Translations under genes and position numbers: made by a program | Source: Actinoplanes couchii | GTDB lineage: Bacteria > Actinomycetota > Actinomycetes > Mycobacteriales > Micromonosporaceae | Length of the DNA: 64,000 nt | Assembly: GCF_016862075.1 (NCBI RefSeq) | Contig: NZ_BOMG01000057.1 | Span: 124,001-188,000 of the forward strand | Direction: 5' to 3' | Shown: positions 35,055-43,080 of the stretch, piece by piece | Layout of the letters: each line of letters begins with the position of its first letter | How positions within the stretch are numbered: the stretch's first letter is position 1 | Notes under the pieces: model-generated | Told to the model about the DNA's origin: nothing | What the model saw: the letters and a program-made list of their open reading frames with translations, nothing else | The model's database searches: none

Positions 35055-35498
35055 CTAGCGGGTGCCCTGGTAGTGGCCGCCGTGCTGGTGCCCGCCACCC
35101 TGGTAGCCGCCCTGGTAACCGCCCTGGTGCCCGCCGCCCGGGTAGCCGCCCGGCCGGCCGGTGGAGACCTTCAGGGCCCAGTTGCCGTGGTAACCACGGT
35201 CGATCCGGACGCAGGAGTACCGGCTCCACTGCCGCTTCCACTGGCCGGCCCGGCCGACCTTGTCACAGGTCCGCAGGGTGCGGTAGACGCCGGCGATGCG
35301 GTCCCGGCGCGGGTTGGCCTTCTGCTGGGCCGCCACCCGCTTCTCGCCGGCCTTCTCGCCGACGGACCCGGACACGGAGGCCGCCTTCTCGCCGACGGAC
35401 CCGGACGCGGAAACCGCCGAGGCCGGCCCGGCCGCCATGGTCAGACCGGCGGCGACTGCCACGCCGGACATCACGGCGGCACGAATGATCCTGTTCAT
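35055..35498 (-). CDS. Small secreted protein with Gly/His/Gln-rich tail
   Basis: This 147-residue exported protein has a clear signal peptide (MSGVAVAAGLTMAAGPASA). A duplicated SGSVGEKA motif follows, then a basic core with two cysteines (TLRTCDKVGRAGQWKRQWSRYSCVRIDRGYHG) that may form a disulfide. The 30-residue tail is built of GGYQGG and GGHQ units with five His. The tail could bind metal ions, or an acidic surface through its charge. No family is recognised. The ATG 35498 start follows AAAGGTGA. Confidence 0.75.
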   Translation of the reverse strand: MNRIIRAAVMSGVAVAAGLTMAAGPASAVSASGSVGEKAASVSGSVGEKAGEKRVAAQQKANPRRDRIAGVYRTLRTCDKVGRAGQWKRQWSRYSCVRIDRGYHGNWALKVSTGRPGGYPGGGHQGGYQGGYQGGGHQHGGHYQGTR

Positions 35499-35642
35499 AC
35501 GATCACCTTTTTCCGGAGAAAGGGATTTTCTGGACGGGATGCATCGTATGGGCGTTTTCGCGTGGAAATCTTGGCAAAGTCGGACACTTACGAGTGAATA
35601 ATTGCGTTTTAACGGGTTAAACTCGTACTTTCAGTCAGAAAC

Positions 35643-35664
35643 GTGCCCCCCGTTCGGGGAGCAC
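35643..35664 (-). terminator. Terminator after narK
   Basis: GTGC.CCCC pairs with GGGG.GCAC around GTTC with one mismatch. It lies eight bases past the narK stop on the minus strand. Confidence 0.6.
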
Positions 35665-35672
35665 GGCATCCG

Positions 35673-37007
35673 TCAAACGGCGATCTTGGTGCGAGCCGAC
35701 GGCCGCAGGTAGACCACCCAGGTGATCACCACGCAGAGCGCGTAGAACCCGATGAAGGCGAGATAGGCCGCGTCGGCGTCCTGATAGGTCAGGAACGACT
35801 GCCGGAACGCCAGGTTCACCAGCACCCCGCCGACCGCCCCGATCGCCCCGGCGATGCCGATGACCGCACCGGAGATCCGCCGGGCCGTGTGCTCGTCACC
35901 CGCGTACTTCTGCTTGAAGATCGCCGGGATCATCTTGTACGTCGACCCGTTGCCCAGTCCGCTGAGGACGAACAGGCTGATGAACCCGACCAGGTACAGC
36001 GCCAGCGACCGCTGCTGGGCCGCGAACAGCACGATCGACGCGCCGGCGGCCATCCCGATGAAGTTGACGAACGTGACCTTTCCGCCGCCGAACCGGTCCG
36101 CCAGTGCCCCGCCGAACGGCCGGATCAGCGACCCCAGCAGCGGGCCGATGAAGGTCAGCCAGGCCGCCTTGACCGGGGTGTCGAACGTCTCCGCGAACTG
36201 CACCTGCAGCACCTGGCCGAACGCGAAACCGAACCCGATGAACGAGCCGAACGTGCCGATGTAGAGCACCGACATGACCCAGGTGTGACCCTCCTTGGCG
36301 GCGTCCCGCATGCCGCGCTTCTCGTTGCGGGCCTGCGCCAGGTTGTCCATGTACAGCGCCGAGCCGACGGCCGCGAGCACGATCAGCGGGATGTAGACGC
36401 CGGCCACCAGACCGGGGCTGCCGGCGCCCACGGTGGCCAGCACGAGCAGGCCGACCAGCTGCACCGCCGGGACGCCGATGTTGCCGCCGCCCGCGTTGAC
36501 ACCGAGCGCCCAGCCCTTGAGCCGGTCCGGGTAGAACGCGTTGATGTTCGCCATCGACGACGCGAAGTTGCCACCGCCGACACCGGCCAGTGCGGCCAGG
36601 ATCAGGAGGGTTTCGTACGACACCCCGGGCTCGATCAGGAACGCGGCCAGAATCGACGGGATCAGCAGCAGCGACGCACTGATGATGGTCCAGTTCCGGC
36701 CGCCGAACCGGGCCACCGCGAACGTGTACGGGATCCGCAGCCCCGCCCCGACCAGCGTCGGCACCGCGGTGAGCAGGAACTTCTGCGCCGGATCGAAGCC
36801 GTAGGCGGGCCCCAGGAAGAGCACCATCACCGACCACAGCGACCACACCGAGAAACCGATGTGCTCGGACAGGATCGAGAAGATCAGGTTCCGTCCGGCG
36901 ATCCGTTTGCCACCGTTGTCCCAGAACTCCCGGTCCTCGGGCCGCCAGTCGTCGATCCAGTGGCCGGAGAGGCTTCTCGCGGCGGGCCGTTCCAAAGTCG
37001 CGGTCAT
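35673..37007 (-). CDS. narK: NarK-type nitrate/nitrite transporter (MFS)
   Basis: This 444-residue, 12-helix transporter moves nitrate in and/or nitrite out. The Gly-rich nitrate signature motifs are visible as AALAGVGGGNFASSMANINAFYP in helix 5 and FVLSGLGNGSTYKMIPAIF in helix 11. Substrate-binding Arg candidates are in GAGLRIPYTFAVARFGG and GSLIRPFGGALADRFGG. The start is ATG 37007 after GGGAG. It lies two bases after nirD and is the last gene of nirB-nirD-narK. Confidence 0.93.
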   Translation of the reverse strand: MTATLERPAARSLSGHWIDDWRPEDREFWDNGGKRIAGRNLIFSILSEHIGFSVWSLWSVMVLFLGPAYGFDPAQKFLLTAVPTLVGAGLRIPYTFAVARFGGRNWTIISASLLLIPSILAAFLIEPGVSYETLLILAALAGVGGGNFASSMANINAFYPDRLKGWALGVNAGGGNIGVPAVQLVGLLVLATVGAGSPGLVAGVYIPLIVLAAVGSALYMDNLAQARNEKRGMRDAAKEGHTWVMSVLYIGTFGSFIGFGFAFGQVLQVQFAETFDTPVKAAWLTFIGPLLGSLIRPFGGALADRFGGGKVTFVNFIGMAAGASIVLFAAQQRSLALYLVGFISLFVLSGLGNGSTYKMIPAIFKQKYAGDEHTARRISGAVIGIAGAIGAVGGVLVNLAFRQSFLTYQDADAAYLAFIGFYALCVVITWVVYLRPSARTKIAV

Positions 37008-37009
37008 CG

Positions 37010-37306
37010 TCAGACTCCCAGAATGAGTTGACCGTCGTCGACCCGCACCGGGTAGACGTCGATCGCGGGCTGGCCGGACTGGGAACACCCGGTGGCGAGG
37101 TCCCATGCGTACAGGTGCAGCGGGCAGACGACGACGCGGTTGTCGATCTGCCCGTCGGCGAGCGGGCCGCCCTTGTGCGGGCAGACCGCGGACACCGCGC
37201 GGACCTCGCCTGTTCTCAAGTGAAAGACGGCGATCATGTCGTCACCGACGGCGTAGGTGCGGCCCTCGCCGAGGGGGATGTCGTCGACCGGGCCGAGATT
37301 CCTCAT
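37010..37306 (-). CDS. nirD: Assimilatory nitrite reductase small subunit, Rieske type
   Basis: This 98-residue Rieske-fold protein partners NirB. CPHKGGPL and CPLHLYAWDLATG give the Cys-X-His and Cys-X2-His ligand pairs for a [2Fe-2S] cluster, which many NirD proteins lack but actinobacterial ones often keep. The start ATG 37306 overlaps the nirB stop in an ATGA arrangement. It helps feed electrons or stabilise the complex that reduces nitrite to ammonium in the cytosol. Confidence 0.93.
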   Translation of the reverse strand: MRNLGPVDDIPLGEGRTYAVGDDMIAVFHLRTGEVRAVSAVCPHKGGPLADGQIDNRVVVCPLHLYAWDLATGCSQSGQPAIDVYPVRVDDGQLILGV

Positions 37307-39945
37307 GCGCGCACCGGAACCTGCGGGAGGACGGTCAGGGGCAGGGAGGTGCGGAACTGGCCCGGTGTGGCCGGGACGGCCCGTTCCTTCCACGGATCCT
37401 GGTAGGCCTGGACGGCTTCTTCCACGGCGGCGTCCAGAGCTTGCGCGATACCGTCCGAGTCGTCCACGACGATCTCCCGGATCCGGTCGATGCCGACCCT
37501 CGGGACGAACGTGTAGGTGCGCTCCAGCCAGTTCGCGTTCTCCCGGTAGTACTGCAGGAAGCGCCCGGTCAGCCGGATCACCTCGTCGGCCGTGCCGACC
37601 GTGGTGAGCAGGTCACCCTTGCGGATGTGGGCTCCGGCGGCGCCGCCGACGTAGATCTCCCACCTACCACCGTCGATGGCGACGACACCCAGATCCTTGA
37701 CGTACGCCTCCGCACAGTTGCGCGGGCAACCCGTCACGGCGAGCTTCATCTTGCCGGGACCTTCCAGCCCCTGGTAGCGCTCTTCCAGCGCGATGCCCAG
37801 GGCTGTCGAATCGCCGACGCCGAACCGGCAGTAGTCCGAGCCGACACAGGTCTTCACGGTCCGGAAACTCTTGGCGTACGCGTACCCGGACGGCATGTCC
37901 AGGTCCGCCCACATCGCCGGGAGCTGCTCCTTCGGCACACCGAGCAGGTCGATGCGCTGGCCGCCGGTGAGTTTCACCATCGGCACGCCGTACTTGTCGG
38001 CCACGTCGGCGATCCGGCGGAGCTGATCCGGGGTGGTGACGCCGCCTTTCATCTGCGGGACCACCGAGAACGTGCCGTCGCGCTGGATGTTGGCGTGCAC
38101 CCGGTCGTTGATGAAACGGGCGTCACGCTCGTCGACGTACTCGTCGGCCCACATCATCTTCAGCAGCGACGCCAGGCCCATCTTGCTCTTCGCGTCGTGC
38201 TCGCCACCGGGCACCAGCTTGTCGAAAACCGACGAGACACTCTTCAGTTCGTACCGGCGGATGACGGCCATCAGTTCGGGTTTCGGCATCGGGACGCCCG
38301 GCACGTACCAGGACGCCGCCGGATCCTCCTCGGCCTCGCCGCCGGCCGCCCACTCGACGATCCGCTGCACCAGCGGCTTGCAGGTCCCGCAACCCTTACC
38401 GGCCCGGGTCCTGTCCATCACGCCGCTGACCGTCCGGCAGCCGCCGTCGACGACGCCGCAGATCGCACCCTTGCTGACGCCGTTGCAGTTGCAGACCTGG
38501 GCGTCGTCGGGCATCTCCCCGGGCGTGACCTCGGCTTTTGCGCCGCCGAGATCAAAAAGCAGCTCCGCGCGTACGTCCGGAAGAGGTTCTCCCCGGTCGA
38601 AAGCCTGGATCAGGCCCGCCGCCTTGCTGTTGTCGCCGACCAGCGTGGCACCGACCAGCGCCCCGTCGCGGATGATGATCTGCTTGTAGAGGCCCTTCTT
38701 CGGCTCGCTGTAGACGATCACCTCGTCGTCGTCGGTCTCCGGCTCCTTCAGGCCCATCGCTGCCACGTCGATGCCGGCTACTTTCAGCTTCGTGTGCAGT
38801 TTCGAACCGCGGTAGGCGGCGTCCGGGTCGCTGCCGGTGATGTGGTCGGCCAGCACCTTCGCCTGCTCCCACAGGGGCGCGACCAGGCCGTACATCTCGC
38901 CGCGGTGCTGGGCGCACTCGCCGACCACGTAGATGTCGTCCTCGCCGATCGCGCGCATCTGGTCGTCGACGACGATGCCGCGCTCGACGGTGAGGCCGCT
39001 GTCCGCGGCGACCCGGGTGTTCGGCCGGATGCCGGCGGCGACCACGATCACGTCGGCGTCGATCACGGTTCCGTCGGCGAGTTTCACGCCGGTGACGCGG
39101 TCCTTGCCGAGGATCTCGGTGGTCATCGCGTTCAGGACCACCTTGATGCCGAGGCGGCTCTCCACACTGTCCTTCAGCATGGTGCCGGCCCGCTCGTCCA
39201 GCTGGACGTTCATCAGGTGGCCCATGGCGTGCAGAAGCGTCACTTCGCTGACGTGATTCTGCAGGCCGCGGGCGGCTTCCAGACCGAGGAGCCCACCGCC
39301 GATGACCACGGCACGCTCGTGATCGCGGGCGTACCGGATCATCCCGCGCGTGTCGTCGAGCGTCCGGAACGCGAAGACCCCCTGGTGGTAGCCCCGCTTC
39401 GGATTGTTGATGTTCTTGATCGGCGGAGTCCACGAGCTGGACCCGGTGGCGATGATCAGCTTGTCGTACGGGGTGGCGGTGCCGTCCGCCGCGTAGACGA
39501 GTTTCGCGGTGCGGTCGATCCGCTCGATCCGGGTGCCGGAGTGCAGGGTGATCCCGTTGTCGGCGTACCAGCCGAGGTCGTTGAGAAAGATCCCGGCCTC
39601 GTCCTCCACCCCCGCGAGCAGGTTGGAGAGCATGATCCGGTTGTAGTTCCCATAGGGTTCGTCCCCGAACATCGTGACGACGAACCCACCGTCCCCACCA
39701 CCCTCGCCACTCCGGCGCGCCTCCCGCTCCGCACTGCGACCTTCGCCCGGTTCCCGGCCCTCACCGCGAACCTCGTTCCGGTTCGGATTCCGGCCCTCAC
39801 CACCAACCTCGTTCCCATCCGGGATCCGGCCCTCGCCACCAACCTCGTTCCGGTTCTCTTTTCGGTTCTTGCTCCGGGCGAGGATCTCCTCAACCGTGCG
39901 GGCCCCGGCCATGCCGTTGCCGATAACCACCAGGCGTTGCGTCAT
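37303..39945 (-). CDS. nirB: NAD(P)H nitrite reductase large subunit with a 63-residue repeat insertion
   Basis: The 880-residue protein reduces nitrite to ammonium using NAD(P)H, FAD, [2Fe-2S], [4Fe-4S] and siroheme. The FAD motif is VVIGNGMAGARTVEEIL (6-22), and GDEPYGNYNRIMLSNLLAG follows only at about 94-112. A BFD-like iron-sulfur region lies near 483-525 (CNCNGVSKGAICG, GKGCGTCKPL). The siroheme ligands are TCVGSDYC and TGCPRNC (about 698-740). Residues 25-87 are an added low-complexity segment built of NEVGGEGR-type 12-residue repeats, between the first helix and second strand of the FAD fold. All cofactor residues are kept, so it may still be active. Confidence 0.95.
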   Translation of the reverse strand: MTQRLVVIGNGMAGARTVEEILARSKNRKENRNEVGGEGRIPDGNEVGGEGRNPNRNEVRGEGREPGEGRSAEREARRSGEGGGDGGFVVTMFGDEPYGNYNRIMLSNLLAGVEDEAGIFLNDLGWYADNGITLHSGTRIERIDRTAKLVYAADGTATPYDKLIIATGSSSWTPPIKNINNPKRGYHQGVFAFRTLDDTRGMIRYARDHERAVVIGGGLLGLEAARGLQNHVSEVTLLHAMGHLMNVQLDERAGTMLKDSVESRLGIKVVLNAMTTEILGKDRVTGVKLADGTVIDADVIVVAAGIRPNTRVAADSGLTVERGIVVDDQMRAIGEDDIYVVGECAQHRGEMYGLVAPLWEQAKVLADHITGSDPDAAYRGSKLHTKLKVAGIDVAAMGLKEPETDDDEVIVYSEPKKGLYKQIIIRDGALVGATLVGDNSKAAGLIQAFDRGEPLPDVRAELLFDLGGAKAEVTPGEMPDDAQVCNCNGVSKGAICGVVDGGCRTVSGVMDRTRAGKGCGTCKPLVQRIVEWAAGGEAEEDPAASWYVPGVPMPKPELMAVIRRYELKSVSSVFDKLVPGGEHDAKSKMGLASLLKMMWADEYVDERDARFINDRVHANIQRDGTFSVVPQMKGGVTTPDQLRRIADVADKYGVPMVKLTGGQRIDLLGVPKEQLPAMWADLDMPSGYAYAKSFRTVKTCVGSDYCRFGVGDSTALGIALEERYQGLEGPGKMKLAVTGCPRNCAEAYVKDLGVVAIDGGRWEIYVGGAAGAHIRKGDLLTTVGTADEVIRLTGRFLQYYRENANWLERTYTFVPRVGIDRIREIVVDDSDGIAQALDAAVEEAVQAYQDPWKERAVPATPGQFRTSLPLTVLPQVPVRA
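39685..39873 (-). repeat. 36-bp in-frame tandem repeat inside nirB
   Basis: The anchor AACCTCGTTC recurs at 39769, 39805 and 39841, exactly 36 bases apart, and degenerate flanks extend the block. It encodes the NEVGGEGRNPNR-like 12-residue units at the N-terminus of NirB. Confidence 0.85.
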
Positions 39946-40388
39946 CAGATCTCCAGCAGTCCGGGCGTCTGGTCACTGCTGATGCTTCAGCGCCGCCGTT
40001 AACCCCCGAGACGCCTACCGGTGACACTGCTGTTCAGAAATCCCTACAACCAGCCACAACCCGTTGTGAGAAGCCGCCCCCACCAGGCCCCACCACACAT
40101 CTCCACCGCCGCCCGCCTCCCCACGTCCTTGTCGCCGTTTCCTCGCGAAGGCGGTGCCGCTTTCCCAGCCCGAACCGCTTTCCCCGCCCAACCGCTATCC
40201 CCGCCCGAACCGCTTTCCCCGCCCGAACCGCTATCCCTGCCGGACCGCGAACACGCCACCCTCCCGCCCGAACCGCAATCCCCCGCAGACCGCGAACACG
40301 CCACCCTCCCGCCCGAACCGCGATCCCTCGTGGACCGCGAACATGCGCTTTCCCTCACGGACCGCGCCTTTCCGTGGCGGGCCGGGGA
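39946..40388. other. Gap upstream of nirB, mostly tandem repeats
   Basis: The first 75 bases before nirB (39946-40020) should hold its promoter. The rest is taken up by an 18-bp array and a 45-bp array. Open frames rich in Pro/Arg/Asn cross the arrays on both strands, but they lack family signatures and I do not call them genes. Confidence 0.6.
40168..40380. repeat. 18-bp x4 and 45-bp x2.6 tandem arrays
   Basis: GCCCGAACCGCTTTCCCC-type units run from 40168 to 40238 (four copies, one with a single-base deletion). From 40243 a 45-bp unit that starts GACCGCGAAC recurs at 40288 and 40333. The two arrays share the GCCCGAACCGC core, so the longer unit contains the shorter one. Confidence 0.85.
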
Positions 40389-41075
40389 TCAGCCTCTGCT
40401 GCCTGCTCCGACCGGGGTGTCGGTGGTGTTGCTCTTGATGGCGGTATCGAACCGGCTCAGGACCAGGTCGGCCACGGCTGGGTCGTGACACAAGGGCGGG
40501 GTCACCGCGTCGGCGCCCGCGCCGTGCAAGGTGCGGTAGAACAAACCTTCGGCCAGCAGGTACGCGGCTACCGCCACAGTTTTGGCGCCTTCCGTCCGCA
40601 ACATGGCGACCACGTCCTTCACCCGCGGGCCGCTGCCGGAGGTGTAGCCGAGTTCGACCCGGCCGGGCAGTTGGGCCGCCACCTCACGAATGCCCTCCAC
40701 CCACAGCGGATCCGACGAACCGGCCGAGGCCAGAACCACGGCGTCGGCGCGCGGCAGGTTCCGGCGCAGGCTGGCGAGAAAGACCGGATCCGGCCCGAGC
40801 GGCGGGCTGACCGGGATACGTGTTGACTTGACTGCATCAGCGATGTCAACACGGACGTGATATCCACACGAGAGCAGCAACGGCACCACCACCGCGTCCC
40901 CGACGGCCGGAACCACCTCGGCCACCTTGGGTTCCTGCACGTCCACGTAGCAGAGCCGAACATCCAGCCCGGGACGCCGCCGCGCCACCGCAGAGGCGAG
41001 CTCCTGAATCTGCCGCCGCCCGGCCGGCGACCGGGTGCCATGGGCGACAGCGATCAGCGTGGGAAATGCAGACAT
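40389..41075 (-). CDS. CbiX-type sirohydrochlorin chelatase
   Basis: This 228-residue CbiX/SirB-type chelatase probably inserts Fe2+ into sirohydrochlorin to make siroheme, the cofactor NirB needs. The metal-site His lies in AVAHGTRSPAGRRQI near the N-terminus, and the second conserved region is VVPLLLSCGYHVRVDI. The C-terminal half repeats the fold (DPLWVEGIREVAAQL, TVAVAAYLLAEGLFY). The start ATG 41075 follows AAGGAGAAGG. Position beside nirBD argues for iron rather than cobalt. A GTGTTGACTTGAC word is embedded in its codons near 40820. Confidence 0.88.
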   Translation of the reverse strand: MSAFPTLIAVAHGTRSPAGRRQIQELASAVARRRPGLDVRLCYVDVQEPKVAEVVPAVGDAVVVPLLLSCGYHVRVDIADAVKSTRIPVSPPLGPDPVFLASLRRNLPRADAVVLASAGSSDPLWVEGIREVAAQLPGRVELGYTSGSGPRVKDVVAMLRTEGAKTVAVAAYLLAEGLFYRTLHGAGADAVTPPLCHDPAVADLVLSRFDTAIKSNTTDTPVGAGSRG

Positions 41076-41123
41076 AGACCTTCTCCTTGAGTTTCAGCAC
41101 TCCCCCACCCGCCCGGCATCCAC

Positions 41124-41345
41124 GTCGCGGAGTGTGCTCGGCACGCTCTGTTCAGCGCACTCCATCCGGCGCACCCCGTTCAGCACGCTCCACTCGGTGC
41201 GCTCCGCCCGGTGTGCTCCATTCGGCGCAACCCCCGATGCGCTCCACCCGATGCGCTTCACCCGGCGCGCTCCATCCGGTGGCACACCGTTCAGTGCATT
41301 CCTTCCGGCGAACCCGGTTCAGTTCCCCTCCGGCCCTGAGCGGCG
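41124..41345. repeat. Degenerate 13-15-bp tandem array
   Basis: About fourteen imperfect head-to-tail copies follow the pattern YCGGYGCGCTCCAY (for example CGGTGCGCTCCG, CGATGCGCTCCACC, CGGCGCGCTCCATC). Unlike the other arrays its period drifts between 13 and 15 bases. Confidence 0.65.
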
Positions 41346-41594
41346 ATCCGGTGGCTGACGCCATGGTGGTGGCCAGGACGCTCAGGCCGCTCATCGAGTC
41401 GACGTTGTGGGCCATCAGTCAGGGCACTCCATCTGGTGGCACGCCGCTCAGTGCGTTCCGTTCGGTGCGGGGAGTCGATTTCCTACGAGACAGGAGCGGC
41501 CCGGCATGTCATCAGGCTCGCGAACTTCGGTACCGCGTTCCAGGCCCGGCATGTGCATCGGGCACCTGGCAGGGCCGGCCGCGTCGCCGGTCCT

Positions 41595-41654
41595 GTTGAC
41601 TTGACTTGTGTTGATTTGACTCGTGTTGACTTGACTCGTGTTGACCTGACTTGG
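41595..41654. repeat. Four exact-period 15-bp repeats, GTTGACTTGACTYGT
   Basis: Units at 41595, 41610, 41625 and 41640 each start GTTGA and differ at one to three positions. The array ends one base before the nnaR stop codon. Such AT-balanced iteron-like units stand out in this GC-rich sequence. Confidence 0.9.
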
Positions 41655-41655
41655 G

Positions 41656-42756
41656 TCAGGCGGCTTCGTCTATGCGTAGGCGATAGCCTCGTTTGATCAC
41701 GGTCTCGATGTGTTTTCCGGAGCCCAGGGCCGCCCTCAAGCGGGCCACCGCCACGTCCACCGCGTGGCCGTCGTTGCCTCGGGGCAGGGCCATTGCCAGC
41801 TGGTCCTTCGAGACCACCGCGCCGGGACGGCTGGCCAGCGCCGACAGGATCGCCATCGCCGCGGGTGCCAGTGCGTGGGTTGCCCCGTCGATCAGGGCCG
41901 CGTGGCCCCGCACCTCCAGGATCGTGCCGGCCACGTGCAGGCGCAGGGCCCGGCTCGGCAGCTCGTCGGCGACCGTCTTGATCAGCGCGCCCAGGCGGTA
42001 ACGCTCCGGCATCACCACCGGGATGCCCCGCTCGATCAGCGGCGCGGCGGTCACCGGGCCGACACACGCGGCCAGGGTGCCGCAGCCGAATGCCGTGGCC
42101 ACGTCCGCGCGGCTCTCCTCGGCGATCTGCAGGAACGCCTTGACCGCCGGTGCGCTGGTGAACGTCACCGCGTCGATCTGCCCGGCGGCCACCTGTTCGG
42201 TGAGGCGTTTCACCGGGGCCACGTCCGGAGGCATGGCCCATCGGTAGACGGGGACTTCGACAACGGCAGCTCCGGCCGTACGCAAAGCTCTGACGAATTC
42301 GGTTTGGGGTTCGCCGTGTTCCTGCACCACGATCCGGCGGCCCGCCACACCCTCGGCGAGCAGTCTCTCCAGCACCTCCTCGGAGGCTTCGGTCTTCGCC
42401 GCCCAGTCCTCGGTGAGGCCGGCCGCACGGATCGCGCCGCACGGTTTCGGGCCGCGGGCGATGATCCGGGCGTTGCTCAGGGAGACACGCAACGCCTCGG
42501 CCAGCCCCCAGCCCTCGGCCGCCTCCAGCCAGCCGCGGAACCCGAAACCGGTGGTGGCGACCACGATGTGCGGTTCGAGACCGATGCAGGCCGCGGTCGC
42601 CGCGTGCAGCGCCTCGTCGTCGATCAAGGGGATGATGGTGATCGCCGGAGCGCTGATCACCCGTGCTCCGCGCCGTTCCAGCAGTGCGGCCATCTCGTTG
42701 CGGCGCCGTTCGGCAGTCACCGCCACGGTGAAGCCGGTCAATACACCCTCGATCAT
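41656..42756 (-). CDS. nnaR: NnaR-like regulator: uroporphyrinogen-III synthase domain fused to winged helix
   Basis: This 366-residue fusion has a HemD domain at about 1-260 (FTVAVTAERRRNEMAALLERRGARV, VVATTGFGFRGWLEA, VQEHGEPQTEFVRAL, DAVTFTSAPAVKAFL) and an OmpR/PhoB-like winged helix at about 272-366 (LASRPGAVVSKDQLAMALP, HAVDVAVARLRAALGSGKHIETVIKRGYRLRI). Streptomyces and mycobacterial NnaR proteins have this architecture and activate nitrite-assimilation genes together with GlnR. The order nnaR-chelatase-nirB-nirD-narK supports this. It may also keep a role in the siroheme precursor pathway. The start is ATG 42756. Confidence 0.88.
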   Translation of the reverse strand: MIEGVLTGFTVAVTAERRRNEMAALLERRGARVISAPAITIIPLIDDEALHAATAACIGLEPHIVVATTGFGFRGWLEAAEGWGLAEALRVSLSNARIIARGPKPCGAIRAAGLTEDWAAKTEASEEVLERLLAEGVAGRRIVVQEHGEPQTEFVRALRTAGAAVVEVPVYRWAMPPDVAPVKRLTEQVAAGQIDAVTFTSAPAVKAFLQIAEESRADVATAFGCGTLAACVGPVTAAPLIERGIPVVMPERYRLGALIKTVADELPSRALRLHVAGTILEVRGHAALIDGATHALAPAAMAILSALASRPGAVVSKDQLAMALPRGNDGHAVDVAVARLRAALGSGKHIETVIKRGYRLRIDEAA

Positions 42757-42885
42757 CCGGTCCCCATCCTGAGCCGCCTGTCCGGTGCAAGAGTCCTAAG
42801 GCCTGATTTCGGGACCGGCAAAGCAATGTTTCCGAGAGAATAACGGCTGCTCACATAGCCACCGTCGAGCACTGTGACCTGTCGA

Positions 42886-43080
42886 TCACGCTCCGGTGAC
42901 GTCGTCCGGGCCGAGGATTCCGCGCAGTTCCCGGTTCAGATGGAACGCCGCGATCCGGCCGTCGAGCAGACCGATCCGGTAGTCGGCGCCGACCTCCGGA
43001 TCCTCGGCGATCTGCGGATCCCGGAACCCGGCGGCCCCGTCCACTCGGCCCGCGTTGTAGGCCACCAGGGCGTCGTCCAT
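42886..43080 (-). CDS. Small acidic hypothetical protein, 64 residues
   Basis: An open frame from ATG 43080 with strong GC3 bias encodes MDDALVAYNAGRVDGAAGFR and, later, GADYRIGLLDGRIAAFHLNREL. It is acidic and has no membrane segment. The regular pattern suggests a small folded domain. It lies alone between nnaR and the DUF4253 gene. I do not recognise a family. Confidence 0.5.
   Translation of the reverse strand: MDDALVAYNAGRVDGAAGFRDPQIAEDPEVGADYRIGLLDGRIAAFHLNRELRGILGPDDVTGA

Larger units (their letters stand above)
41076..41655. other. Gap between nnaR and the chelatase gene, with two repeat arrays
   Basis: This 580-base gap contains a degenerate 13-15-bp array (41124-41345, with a further copy near 41414-41470) and the 15-bp x4 array at 41595-41654. 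The open frames across the first array are repeat artefacts. The chelatase ribosome site is at the left edge. Confidence 0.6.

Noticed and set aside
37105-40002. A 965-codon plus-strand open frame opposite nirBD
   Set aside because: It runs over the antisense of nirD and nirB, which are certain genes. No family pattern is visible.
40021-40488. Pro/Arg/Asn-rich open frames over the 18-bp and 45-bp arrays
   Set aside because: They are created by the repeats, change frame at the one-base deletion and have no ribosome site or conserved part.
41087-41599. Open frames on both strands across the 13-15-bp array
   Set aside because: Repeat-derived composition and period drift argue against coding.
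42820-42850. A GlnR box upstream of nnaR
   Set aside because: A GAAAC half-site is present on the minus strand (42828-42832), but the partner half-site at the right spacing does not match. No better site was seen before nirB.
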